Positions 16,304 to 24,136 of a stretch of DNA of 27,675 nucleotides are shown one piece after another; within the stretch, counting starts at the first letter, position 1; each line of letters opens with the position of its first letter. The notes under the pieces were generated by a model. The model was not told where the DNA came from and did no database searches. It saw only the letters and a list, made by a program, of their open reading frames with translations. This DNA is from JASLDZ01 sp964242895 (GTDB lineage Bacteria > Pseudomonadota > Alphaproteobacteria > Caulobacterales > Caulobacteraceae), in assembly GCA_964242895.1 (NCBI GenBank), contig CAXTBN010000039.1, positions 1 to 27,675 of the forward strand. The letters are read 5' to 3'. The position numbers were made by a program, and so were the translations under genes.

Positions 16304-17725
16304 GTGATGACGTCCGTGCGGCTGGCCGTCGCCGTGGCCGACGCCATGCCCTATGCTGCGCCTGAGGTGGAGCCTGAGATTGCGGCGCCCGTCATCGCTC
16401 CCGATCACGCGGTGGAGCCTGCCGCCGAAGCGCCCGACCCACCTGCCGCACCGCAGCCCGTCGTCGCCATCCCGCCGTCGCCAACACCGCGGGGCGGCCT
16501 CGCGGCGCTGCTGCGCCGGCCGGCCGAGTACGTTCGCGCCTACCTGACCGCCTCGCTCGAGCACCAGCTGCACCAGCAGGCCGAGCGCACGGTCGACATC
16601 GCGGCTCTGCTGCAGGCGCAGTCGGCGAGGACGGAGGTGCTGCTCGCGCAGACGCACGCGCAGGCGCACGTCGAGGCTGCGCGCACGGACGCCCTGGCGG
16701 AGCACCTCGGACGACTGTCCTCGGACCTGGAGGCGTTGGCGGGCCGGTTGGCGCAGGTGGAGCGCCGGCAGGAGCTGCTCGGTGACCGGAGCGCCGTGAC
16801 GGCGGCCGACCAGATCGCGCTCGCCCGTCGTGCGGCGGCGGTCGGTGATCACGCCGTCGACCGGCTGGACCAGGTGCTGGGCGTGCTCGGCCCGCGCTTC
16901 GACGAGCTGGAGATCAAGGTCCGGCCGTTGGTGGAGATTGACGCCGAGTCCGTCGCCGTGCGCACCGCCGACGGCTACGTCATGCTGCCGCGGTCGGAGC
17001 CTCTGTTCGTCACGGCGGTCGCCAACGCCACTTCCGGCGGCCTGGAGCCGGGGGTGCGACGCGTGCTGCGGGCGCTGCTGCGCCCCGGCGACGCCTGCGC
17101 CGACGTGGGGGCCAACGTCGGGCTGCTGACGGCGGCCATGGCCTTCGCCGTGGGCGCGGAGGGGCGCGTGTGGGCGTTCGAGCCGGAGGCGCGCGTGCGG
17201 GCGCAGTTGGCGCGGACCCTGCACCTGAACGGCTTGGCGCAGGTCGTGCTCTCGGGCGCGGCGGTGGGCTCGCAGGCGGGGCGGCTCACCTTCCACCAGA
17301 GCCCCATCATCGGCCACAGCTCGCTCTACGCCCTGCCGGCCGACGAGCAGGCCGGCGAGCGCGCGGTGGAGGTCGAGGTGGTGCGGCTGGACGCCGTCGT
17401 TCCGCCCGGGACGGCCCTGGCCGCGGTCAAGATCGACGTGGAGGGGGCGGAGCTCGACGTGCTGCGCGGCATGGCGCGCGTCGTCGCGGACAGCCCCGAC
17501 CTCGCCGTGGTGGCCGAGTTCGGCCCCAGCCATCTGCACCGCGTCGGGATCGCGCCGGACGCCTGGTTCGCCGCGTTCGCAGAGCACGGCCTCGCGCCAC
17601 GGCTGATCGGGGAGCCGCACGGGACGGTTTCGCCCGTCACGGCCGCCGAACTCGCCGACGTGGAGTCCGCCAACCTCGTGTTCGTCCGCCCAGGCGGGAC
17701 GGCCGACGGGCGGCTGCCGCGGTGA
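16304..17725 (+). CDS. FkbM-family SAM-dependent methyltransferase with Pro-rich and coiled-coil N-terminal extension
   Basis: A 473-residue protein. Residues 1-62 are Ala/Pro/Glu-rich and look disordered. Residues about 80-205 are a long helical coiled coil (Gln, Arg, Ala, Leu, Glu). Residues about 225-470 are the FkbM methyltransferase domain with SAM motif DACADVGANVGLL (263-275), the acidic FEPE (292-295) and the family's hallmark VKIDVEGAELDVL. FkbM enzymes typically O-methylate sugars of antibiotics or surface glycans. The start is GTG at 16304, or ATG at 16307, one codon later. The stop overlaps the next GTG start as GTGA, so it is coupled to the glycosyltransferase. The long N-terminal rod is not needed for catalysis and may tether the enzyme to a complex. 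Confidence 0.88.
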   Translation: MMTSVRLAVAVADAMPYAAPEVEPEIAAPVIAPDHAVEPAAEAPDPPAAPQPVVAIPPSPTPRGGLAALLRRPAEYVRAYLTASLEHQLHQQAERTVDIAALLQAQSARTEVLLAQTHAQAHVEAARTDALAEHLGRLSSDLEALAGRLAQVERRQELLGDRSAVTAADQIALARRAAAVGDHAVDRLDQVLGVLGPRFDELEIKVRPLVEIDAESVAVRTADGYVMLPRSEPLFVTAVANATSGGLEPGVRRVLRALLRPGDACADVGANVGLLTAAMAFAVGAEGRVWAFEPEARVRAQLARTLHLNGLAQVVLSGAAVGSQAGRLTFHQSPIIGHSSLYALPADEQAGERAVEVEVVRLDAVVPPGTALAAVKIDVEGAELDVLRGMARVVADSPDLAVVAEFGPSHLHRVGIAPDAWFAAFAEHGLAPRLIGEPHGTVSPVTAAELADVESANLVFVRPGGTADGRLPR

Positions 17726-19080
17726 GCGTCGACTCCTCCGCGCGCCGGGTCCTATGGGCGGGGCCGCTCAACGCCGAGTCGGCCATCGGCCGCGTGGGGG
17801 TGCGCGTCGCTGAGGCGCTCGCCGAGCGCGGCGCGCAGGTCGAGCTCGTGGCCACGGACTACGCGTGGTCGGCCGACACGCCGCGCCAGGCGACCGCGCT
17901 GCCCGTCCGGCCCGTGGCGGAGGTGGAGCTGCCGCGCCTGGCGCTCGACTACGACCACGTGATCGTGAACGTGGGCGACCACTTCCCCAACCACGCGGGG
18001 GTATTCCCGCTGCTGTCGAGCGCGCCGTGCCTCGCGATCATGCACGACGCCTACCTGGGCAACCTGTTCAACGGCTGGCTGTGGTGGAAGGGGTCGTCTC
18101 CGCAGCTGCGCGCGGCCGAGCTCGCCGCCGTGTACGGCCCCAGCGCCGCCGAGCCCGCCGCGCGGCTGGCGCGGGGCGAGCTGCCGCTCGCCGAAGAGGC
18201 CGCGCTCCTGCCGATGACGGAGTGGGTGGCGCGCCAAGCCGGCGGCTGCCTCGCGCACTCCGCCTTCTATGCGCCGCGGCTCCTGGCGAGCTGCGCGGGG
18301 CCGGTGGGCGTGGCCGGCCTGCCGGTCGCTTCGCGAGGCGTTCCGCCCCTCCCGCTACGCGATGGCGATCGATTGACCCTGCTGACGCTCGGCGTGGTGA
18401 ACCCCAACAAATGCGCCGACCGGATCATTGAGGCGCTCGCCGCCTCCGCGTCGTTGCGTGAGCGGGTCACCTACCGGTTGGTCGGGCCGGTGACGGATGC
18501 GGAGCGCGCCCGGCTGGAGGCGGTCGCCGCCCATGCGGACTTTCGCGGCCTCTCGATCGAGGGCGCCGCCACGGACGCCGAACTCGACGCGGCGCTCGCG
18601 TCCGCCGACGTCGTCGCCTGCTTGCGCAGCCCGGTGCTCGAGGGGGCCTCCGCCTCGGTGGCGGACGCCCTGCTGGCGGGCCGGCCGACGGTGGTCGCCG
18701 ACGCGGGATGCTACGCCGACCTGCCGGACGACGCCGTGGTCAAGGTCGCAGCCGACGTGCCCGTCGCCGCGCTGACGCACGCGCTCGAACGCTTGGCCGG
18801 GGATGAGCCGGGCCGGCGGGCGCTGGGCGCCCGGGCCCGCGCTTACGCGGAGGCGCGGTTCACGCTCGACGCCTACCTCGCCGTGCTGGAGCCGCTGATG
18901 GAGCACACGGCCCGCGTCGCCCCGCTGCTGCGCGCGGGCCGCATCCTGGGCGAGCGGATGGCCGGGCTCGGGTTGTCGCGCGGCGACGCAGCGGTCGCGC
19001 GCGTGTCAGGTGCGCTGCAGGGGCTTCTGCCGCGTGCTCAGGCGGTCGCGATCCAGGGCGCGAAGTCCGCCGGCGGATAA
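17722..19080 (+). CDS. Glycosyltransferase, GT4-like (group 1)
   Basis: A 452-residue predicted GT-B glycosyltransferase. The first strand and glycine loop are RRVLWAGPLNAESAIGRVGV. The donor domain opens with LTLLTLGVVNPNKCADRIIEAL, and the E-x7-E equivalent is SPVLEGASASVADALLAGRP, followed by VVADAGCYADLP. The first Glu is retained and the second is replaced by Asp. The start is GTG at 17722, coupled to the FkbM gene through a GTGA overlap. The last 43 bases overlap the 3' end of the glycosyltransferase gene on the opposite strand, a tail-to-tail arrangement. The C-terminus has an extra helical tail of about 60 residues after the last Rossmann helix. Probably builds the methylated glycan implied by its neighbour; the sugar is unknown. 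Confidence 0.85.
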   Translation: MSVDSSARRVLWAGPLNAESAIGRVGVRVAEALAERGAQVELVATDYAWSADTPRQATALPVRPVAEVELPRLALDYDHVIVNVGDHFPNHAGVFPLLSSAPCLAIMHDAYLGNLFNGWLWWKGSSPQLRAAELAAVYGPSAAEPAARLARGELPLAEEAALLPMTEWVARQAGGCLAHSAFYAPRLLASCAGPVGVAGLPVASRGVPPLPLRDGDRLTLLTLGVVNPNKCADRIIEALAASASLRERVTYRLVGPVTDAERARLEAVAAHADFRGLSIEGAATDAELDAALASADVVACLRSPVLEGASASVADALLAGRPTVVADAGCYADLPDDAVVKVAADVPVAALTHALERLAGDEPGRRALGARARAYAEARFTLDAYLAVLEPLMEHTARVAPLLRAGRILGERMAGLGLSRGDAAVARVSGALQGLLPRAQAVAIQGAKSAGG

Positions 19081-20387
19081 GTCCGCGGCAGGCGCTCGCC
19101 GATCACCTCGCGGCCGCGCTCGCCCCAGGCGGCCACGCTTGACCGGTCGTCGGCGAACCGACGCAGCGCCTCGGCCGCAAACCCCACGTCGGGCTCGGCC
19201 CAGACCGCACCCGCTATTTCGTAGCGCCCGCTCGGGTCGCGCGCGGGGACCAGCTCGTAAGGCACCTCGACCACGCCGCCCGCCTGGAAGTCGGCGTTGC
19301 CCGACCAGCCCGTGGCGATCACCGCACGGCCGAGCACCATGCTCTGCGCGATGGAGAGGCCGAACCCTTCCGAGCGGTGCAGCGAGACGAACACGTCGGC
19401 GCTGGCCAGCAGGTTGTCGGCGTCCGCGTCCGAGAGCTGCGCGATCAGGAGCGTGATGTTGGACCAGCCCGTGATCCGCGCGCGCAAGTCGGCCGGGACC
19501 AGCGCCGGGTCGCCGCCCTTGGCGTTGGCCTTCACGATCAGGCGCACGCCCGCGTCGTCGGGCCGGAAGGCGCGCTGGAAGGCGTCCACCGCGCCCATGG
19601 GGTTCTTGCGCGCCGCGGTGGAGTTCACGTCGAACATGCAGAGCACGGCGAGCTCGCCTGGACGCCAGCCGAACCGCTCGCGGTCGGCCCGGGCGTCCGC
19701 CACCTCCGGCAGGGGATAGGGGATCATGCGGACCTTCACGTCGGTGCCCTCCGCCGCCTTCGCGATCGCCTCGGCGACGAAGGGGCTCCCGGCCCACACC
19801 TCGTGGAACAGCGGCAGGGCCTCGACCCAGTCGGGCGGAAGCTCGGCCAGCTCCCAGGCCCAGAAGCCGATGCGGTAGCGGCGCTCGAACACCGGGTGGC
19901 TGGCGTGCGTCATGAAATGCACGGCCTCCGGCGGGTTGCAGAAGGCGAACCACACGCCCCCCGGCGAGACGTCGGCGAGGGAATGGCCCGGCCGGTCGCG
20001 ATCCAGGTCGTGCAGGCGAAGCGGGACGCCGCCGCGCTTCAGCGCCTGCGCCCCCATCCGGCCGCTCCGGCCGATGCCCATGTGCGCCGAGAGGAACCCC
20101 GACAGCAGCACGTCGCCGGGTTCCAGCGTCCGCACGTCGGGGCGATACAGGATGCGCGGCTGCGCGCCGCCCATGTACGCCACCCGACGCCGCGCGCCAC
20201 GCTTTCTCAAGACCAGCAGGTTCGGACGCAGGCGCCACGCCAGGCGCGGCCGATGCTGCAGCAGATGCGTCCACTCCAAGACGGCGTAGACGCGGCTCAT
20301 CAGCGCGCGGCGCGCCGGGAAGGGGAGGGGCAGGGCCTTCCAGAGCCGGCGCGCCCCGTCCAGGGCGGGATGTTGGAGAAAGGGCAT
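19038..20387 (-). CDS. Glycosyltransferase, GT4-like (group 1)
   Basis: A 449-residue predicted glycosyltransferase on the minus strand. The ATG at 20387 gives MPFLQHPALDGARRLW, while a longer frame upstream reads through the tRNA gene and is rejected. Middle motifs IGFWAWELAELPPDW and VWAGSPFVAEAI are typical of this subfamily. The donor domain has LAVLCMFDVNSTAARKNP (a KNP lysine as in GT4) and the E-x7-E site FVSLHRSEGFGLSIAQSMVL, followed by VIATGWSGNADF. The second Glu position is Gln-Ser, so the motif is imperfect. The N-terminal 110 residues are Arg/Leu-rich and poorly defined. Its 3' end overlaps the plus-strand glycosyltransferase by 43 bases. Only 92 bases separate its start from the divergent tRNA gene, so its promoter must lie there. 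Confidence 0.85.
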   Translation of the reverse strand: MPFLQHPALDGARRLWKALPLPFPARRALMSRVYAVLEWTHLLQHRPRLAWRLRPNLLVLRKRGARRRVAYMGGAQPRILYRPDVRTLEPGDVLLSGFLSAHMGIGRSGRMGAQALKRGGVPLRLHDLDRDRPGHSLADVSPGGVWFAFCNPPEAVHFMTHASHPVFERRYRIGFWAWELAELPPDWVEALPLFHEVWAGSPFVAEAIAKAAEGTDVKVRMIPYPLPEVADARADRERFGWRPGELAVLCMFDVNSTAARKNPMGAVDAFQRAFRPDDAGVRLIVKANAKGGDPALVPADLRARITGWSNITLLIAQLSDADADNLLASADVFVSLHRSEGFGLSIAQSMVLGRAVIATGWSGNADFQAGGVVEVPYELVPARDPSGRYEIAGAVWAEPDVGFAAEALRRFADDRSSVAAWGERGREVIGERLPRTYPPADFAPWIATA

Positions 20388-20479
20388 AATCGCCGCGCTT
20401 CCCACGCCCACCGCGCGCCGGCAACCCAGCGGCGAACGGTGACAGCCGTCGCGCTCCGCGGTACAGGACCGCCGGCGCC

Positions 20480-20553
20480 GCGGGCATGATGTAGTGGTAG
20501 CCTGGCAGCTTCCCAAGCTGCTCGTGCGGGTTCGATTCCCGCTGCCCGCTCCA
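20480..20553 (+). tRNA. tRNA-Gly (anticodon CCC)
   Basis: A 74-base cloverleaf with encoded CCA. Acceptor stem GCGGGCA pairs with TGCCCGC. The D arm contains AGTGGTA with one imperfect stem pair, as is usual for this tRNA. The anticodon stem GCAGC/GCTGC holds loop TTCCCAA (anticodon CCC, decoding GGG). A 4-base variable loop is followed by T stem GCGGG/CCCGC with loop TTCGATT. The discriminator base is T, and CCA ends at 20553. Confidence 0.95.
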
Positions 20554-20568
20554 GCCCCGACCCGCCGG

Positions 20569-21213
20569 TCAGCTCCGCGCGGCGGAGGGCGGGATCGTCG
20601 ATTGCGGGTCGTGCGACAGCCGCCGCCGCAGCTGCGCCAGCCGCAACGCGAACACCGCCAGGAAGCCGGTGGTGCCCACCGCGGCGAGGACCACGGCGAC
20701 CGTCCTCCAGTCGGCGGGAAGCCACGCCAGCGGCCCCAGGATGTACAGGGCGTCGTCGGCGTCGAAACCCCAGCGGCTGGGGATCACCTTGTCCGACGGC
20801 GACAGGACGTCGAAGCGGTCGGCCACCATGCACGCGCCCTGCTGCGCCAGGAACGCCGCCGCGCCGCACCCGGCCGCGAGGATCGGGTGCGGTCCCGTGC
20901 GGAGGCTCAGGCCCAGGCCGACGAAGATCAGCGCGCTCATCCAGCGGTCGACGGCGGTGTCGAACCGCTCGCCCTCCGGCGAACACATGTCGCCGATGCG
21001 GGCGAGCTCGCCGTCCAGCCGGTCGCCCAGGCAACACAGCAGCCAAAGCACGCCGCCCCAAAGGCGCGAGACCTCAGAGCCCCAGGCGATCGCGGCGATC
21101 CCGACCACACCCACGGCCAGCCGCACGGCGGTGACGTGGTTCGGGCGCGCCCCGACGCGGATCAGAGGGCGCACCAGCGGCCGGACGAGTCTGTGGCTCC
21201 AACTTGCAGGCAT
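20569..21213 (-). CDS. CDP-alcohol phosphatidyltransferase family membrane protein
   Basis: A 214-residue integral membrane enzyme that would transfer a phosphatidyl or phospho-alcohol group from a CDP-linked donor. The complete active-site motif is present: Asp64, Asp67-Gly68, Ala71-Arg72, then after eight residues Gly81, Asp85 and Asp89. All the metal-binding aspartates and the required spacing are intact. Hydrophobic helices flank the motif (about residues 30-62, 92-125 and 155-185). The N-terminal PNHVTAVRLAVG is the usual leader of the family. The alcohol is unknown; family members use glycerol phosphate, serine, choline or inositol phosphate. GGAG precedes the ATG. It is the last gene of the minus-strand operon and is separated from the PIG-L gene by 102 bases, so co-transcription is plausible but looser. 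Confidence 0.92.
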   Translation of the reverse strand: MPASWSHRLVRPLVRPLIRVGARPNHVTAVRLAVGVVGIAAIAWGSEVSRLWGGVLWLLCCLGDRLDGELARIGDMCSPEGERFDTAVDRWMSALIFVGLGLSLRTGPHPILAAGCGAAAFLAQQGACMVADRFDVLSPSDKVIPSRWGFDADDALYILGPLAWLPADWRTVAVVLAAVGTTGFLAVFALRLAQLRRRLSHDPQSTIPPSAARS

Positions 21214-21315
21214 CGGGGATCTCCGACGGGGCGCCGGGGCCTCGTCGGCCGCCTTTTCGCACGCTGCGCCGTTCCCCTGAAGACCGGGCGGCTGCGGCGC
21301 GGCGATCAGGGAGGG

Positions 21316-22080
21316 TCAGCGGCGCCCGGCCTCCAGCGCCCGCTCGAGCACGAGCAAGCCGTCCGGAGACGCGGCGAGGCGCTCGACCGGCACGGCCTGG
21401 GCGAACACGGCGCGCGCCGGAGCCGCGCCGCCGAACTGGAAGCCGAGCTGGCTCGCATAGGCCAGGGCCGCTTCCGTCTTGCGGGCGCGGGCGTCCTCGT
21501 CCAGCCGCACCACCGCCTCGGGCGCCGGGGCGAAGCGCGCGCGGTGCGGTTCGGCGGGCTCGCCCGGGCGGATCACGTAGGGATGGTCGCGCCACCAGAG
21601 GACGGGTGCGGACGGCGCCGCGGCGTCAAGCGCCTCCAGCACCGCGACATGGTCGACGTGCGCCCCCACCGCCTGCGGAGCGAGGATGAGGTCGGGCCGG
21701 AGCTCGTTCAGGAGCGCCCGCAGGGCCGGCGCGATCCGCGCGGCCACGTCGTCGTCGGCGCGCAGGTCGGCGAACAGCTCGGGGGCGGACGCGTAACCGC
21801 GGTGGGGCGCCTCCGCGAACGGCAAGTGGCGCGGCTCGGCGCCGAGGTGGGCGCAGGCGGCCCGGTCCTCCTCGCGGCGCAGCGCCATGTAGTCGACCTC
21901 CGGGCCGAGCCCCTTGTCGAGCTGGCAGGCCAGCGCGAAGCCCTGCGGGTCTTGCACGGTGGCGGTGAACACGGTCGCGACCGTCACCTGCGCGCCGGCG
22001 GAGGCCAGCCGCGCCAGCGTTCCACCCGCGGAGAAGACGGCGTCGTCCAGGTGCGGCGATAGGGCGAGGACGCGGGTCAC
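21316..22080 (-). CDS. PIG-L family deacetylase (GlcNAc-type N-deacetylase)
   Basis: A 254-residue predicted zinc-dependent deacetylase. The PIG-L/LmbE signature PHLDD (residues 9-13: His10, Asp12, Asp13) lies in LALSPHLDDAVFSAGG, and the distal zinc ligand is in AHVDHVAV. The family includes MshB and BshB, which remove acetate from N-acetylglucosamine conjugates, as well as polysaccharide deacetylases. The start is the GTG at 22080 (MTRVLALSPH), overlapping the upstream stop as GTGA. An upstream extension in the same frame is translated glycosyltransferase gene and is rejected. The adjacent upstream partner is a GT4 glycosyltransferase, the arrangement seen for glucosaminyl-thiol synthesis. 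The substrate remains unproven. Confidence 0.92.
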   Translation of the reverse strand: MTRVLALSPHLDDAVFSAGGTLARLASAGAQVTVATVFTATVQDPQGFALACQLDKGLGPEVDYMALRREEDRAACAHLGAEPRHLPFAEAPHRGYASAPELFADLRADDDVAARIAPALRALLNELRPDLILAPQAVGAHVDHVAVLEALDAAAPSAPVLWWRDHPYVIRPGEPAEPHRARFAPAPEAVVRLDEDARARKTEAALAYASQLGFQFGGAAPARAVFAQAVPVERLAASPDGLLVLERALEAGRR

Positions 22081-23312
22081 AGCAGGTGCGGGGTGGCGCG
22101 GAAGCGGCAGGGCGCGCCAGGCGCCTCGGGCGGCAGGTCGGGGCTCCAGTCCAGGTCGGGAGCCGAGCCGGCGAGGCGCGCGTACACCGCCTGGATGCGC
22201 GCGCCGACAGCGGTCCAGCTGTAGGTGCGGCGGCACTCGTCCAGGGCGCGCTCGGCGATGCCGCGGCGCAGGGGCGCGTCCTCGATCAGGCGGCGGAGGG
22301 CGGCGGCGTGGGCGGGGACGTCGCCCGCGGGGGTGAGCAGGCCGTTGTCGCCGTCGCGCAGGCAGTCGGTCACGCCCACGCTGTCGCAGCTCGCGACGGG
22401 CAGGCCGGCGGCCATGGCCTCCAGGATCGTGTTTGAGAAGCCCTCGGCGTAGGTCGGGGAGGAGAAGATGTCGGCGTCGGCGTAGAGCCGGGGGGCGTCG
22501 GCGTAGTCGGCGTAGCCGGTGAAGCGCACCTGCTCGTCCGAGAAGCCGTGCGAGGCGGCCAGGGCCTTCGCGGGCTCCACGTCGGGACCGATCCCGCTGA
22601 TGACGGCGGCGAAGGGCGTGTCGTCGGCGCGGAGGACGGCGAGCGCATCCAAGAGGTCGAGCACGCCTTTCCGGCGGTCGACGCGGCCGTGGTAGAGGAT
22701 GCGAGGCGGGTCGGAGAGGTCGCTGGGCGCATGGCCGGGTATGAAGCGCTCAGTGTCCACGGCGCCTGGGATCAGGGTGAAGCGTTCGCGCGGCACGTCG
22801 AGCCGCTCGGCCACCTCCGTCACGAAGCTCTCGCCGCCGATCAGCAGCGCGCCCGCGTGCAGGCATACGCGGCGCATGGCCTGGTAGTGCGTGGCGCAGC
22901 ACGAGCCCACCCAGTGCCCATCGCCGCCCTGGATGGAGACCACGTTTGGGACGCCCAGCTCGCGAGACGCTAGGAGCGCCGCCCAGCCGTTCGGGTAGCC
23001 GTACTGGGCGTGGAGGATGTCGAACGGGGCTCGCGCGTGCTCGGCCTTGATGGCGTCCACCATGGCGGCGACGTCGCGCTCGAAGTCGCCGCCGTCCTGC
23101 TCGCCGAGCGCCTCCAGGCCGATCACGCGCACGCCCTCGACCGGCGGAGGCGGCCCGCCGCCGTACACCGTGGCGTGGCCGCCGCCGTAGAACTGGCTGA
23201 CCATGGTCACGTCGTGGCCGCAGCGGACCAGCTCGCGCAGGAGGTTCTGCGCGTAGATGCTCATGCCGCTGATGGCCGGGAAGTAGCGGCGGCTGATGAA
23301 GCAGACCCTCAC
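22077..23312 (-). CDS. Glycosyltransferase family 4 (group 1)
   Basis: A 411-residue GT-B glycosyltransferase. The GTG start at 23312 gives MRVCFISRRYFPAISGMSIY, a classic GT4 first strand with glycine-rich loop (ISGMS). The donor domain has RILYHGRVDRRKGVLDLLDAL, with the conserved Arg and Lys of the donor-phosphate site, and the E-x7-E motif FSSPTYAEGFSNTILEAMAA with both glutamates intact. SCDSVGVTDCL follows. It is translationally coupled on both sides: GTGA with the isomerase upstream and with the PIG-L gene downstream. The intact catalytic motif marks it as a likely active enzyme. With PIG-L it recalls the MshA/MshB and BshA/BshB pairs, but similar pairs also occur in polysaccharide loci. 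Confidence 0.92.
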   Translation of the reverse strand: MRVCFISRRYFPAISGMSIYAQNLLRELVRCGHDVTMVSQFYGGGHATVYGGGPPPPVEGVRVIGLEALGEQDGGDFERDVAAMVDAIKAEHARAPFDILHAQYGYPNGWAALLASRELGVPNVVSIQGGDGHWVGSCCATHYQAMRRVCLHAGALLIGGESFVTEVAERLDVPRERFTLIPGAVDTERFIPGHAPSDLSDPPRILYHGRVDRRKGVLDLLDALAVLRADDTPFAAVISGIGPDVEPAKALAASHGFSDEQVRFTGYADYADAPRLYADADIFSSPTYAEGFSNTILEAMAAGLPVASCDSVGVTDCLRDGDNGLLTPAGDVPAHAAALRRLIEDAPLRRGIAERALDECRRTYSWTAVGARIQAVYARLAGSAPDLDWSPDLPPEAPGAPCRFRATPHLL

Positions 23313-24136
23313 GCCGGCAGGCGCTCGCGCAGCCAGGCGATCGACTGCGGGATGGCGAGGTGCGCCTGTGGGCTCTCGCGGCTGAGCTCGACGCAGACGA
23401 GGCGGTCGAAGCGGACGTCGGTGAGCGCCTGCAGAATGGAGGGCAGGTCCATGTCGCCCTCGCCGAACGGCAGGTGGACGTGGACGCCGCGGCGCATGTC
23501 CTCCACCGCCACCGTGCCGAGGCGGCCGGCGTAGCGGCGCACGGCCTCGGCGGAGTCGATGTCCTGGGTGACGATGCAGTGGCCGGTGTCGAGTGCGAGG
23601 GTCAGGCCGTCGACGCCCAGCGCTTCCCACTCGGCCGCGGTCTCGATCAGCATGCCGGGCTCCGGCTCGAAGGCCGCCGTCACGCCGCGTGAGCGGGCGT
23701 GGGCGACGACCTGCTCCAGCCCGTCGATCAGCCAGCCACGGGCGTCCTTGCGGTCCACTCCGGGCTTCGGCACGCCCGCCCAGAAGGAGACCGCCTCCGA
23801 GCCGAGCATCGCGGCGATGTCGACCGCGCGGTTCAGAAACGCCGTCCGGCGAGCGCGGCCCTCCGGCGCGGCGGTGACCAGCGTGGGCTCGTGCTTCTGC
23901 GCCGGGTCGAGCAGGTAGCGCGCGCCCGTCTCGACCACCGAGCCGAAGCCGAGGTCGTCGAGCCGGTGCCTCAGGGCGCGGGCCTGCGCCTCCCAGTCGG
24001 GGGCGAACGGGTCGAGGTGCTGGAAGTCCAGCGTCAACGCCACGCCGTCGTAGCCCGCGCGGGCCATCAGCTCGAGGGCGTCGTCGAGCCGGTGGTTGGC
24101 GCAGCCGTTGGTGTTGTAGGCGAAGCGCAGCGTCAT
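23309..24136 (-). CDS. Sugar phosphate isomerase/epimerase-like TIM-barrel protein (xylose isomerase-like, AP_endonuc_2)
   Basis: A 275-residue protein of the xylose isomerase-like TIM-barrel family, which isomerises, epimerises or dehydrates sugars or inositols in the cytoplasm. The first strand is MTLRFAYNTNGCANHRLDDAL, followed by YDGVALTLDFQHL. The metal-binding carboxylates and histidine are in AAFEPEPGM, LALDTGHCIV, VHLPFGEGDMD and VCVELS, so the Glu-Asp-His-Glu centre looks intact. The ATG at 24136 forms an ATGA overlap with the YcaO gene stop. The substrate cannot be told from sequence. With the Gfo/Idh protein upstream it resembles myo-inositol-type pathways, where such pairs work one after the other. 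Confidence 0.88.
   Translation of the reverse strand: MTLRFAYNTNGCANHRLDDALELMARAGYDGVALTLDFQHLDPFAPDWEAQARALRHRLDDLGFGSVVETGARYLLDPAQKHEPTLVTAAPEGRARRTAFLNRAVDIAAMLGSEAVSFWAGVPKPGVDRKDARGWLIDGLEQVVAHARSRGVTAAFEPEPGMLIETAAEWEALGVDGLTLALDTGHCIVTQDIDSAEAVRRYAGRLGTVAVEDMRRGVHVHLPFGEGDMDLPSILQALTDVRFDRLVCVELSRESPQAHLAIPQSIAWLRERLPA

Noticed and set aside
20480..20569. tRNA-Gly as an integration site for a genomic island
   Set aside because: There is no integrase gene and I saw no second copy of the tRNA 3' end within the window, so an island boundary is unsupported.
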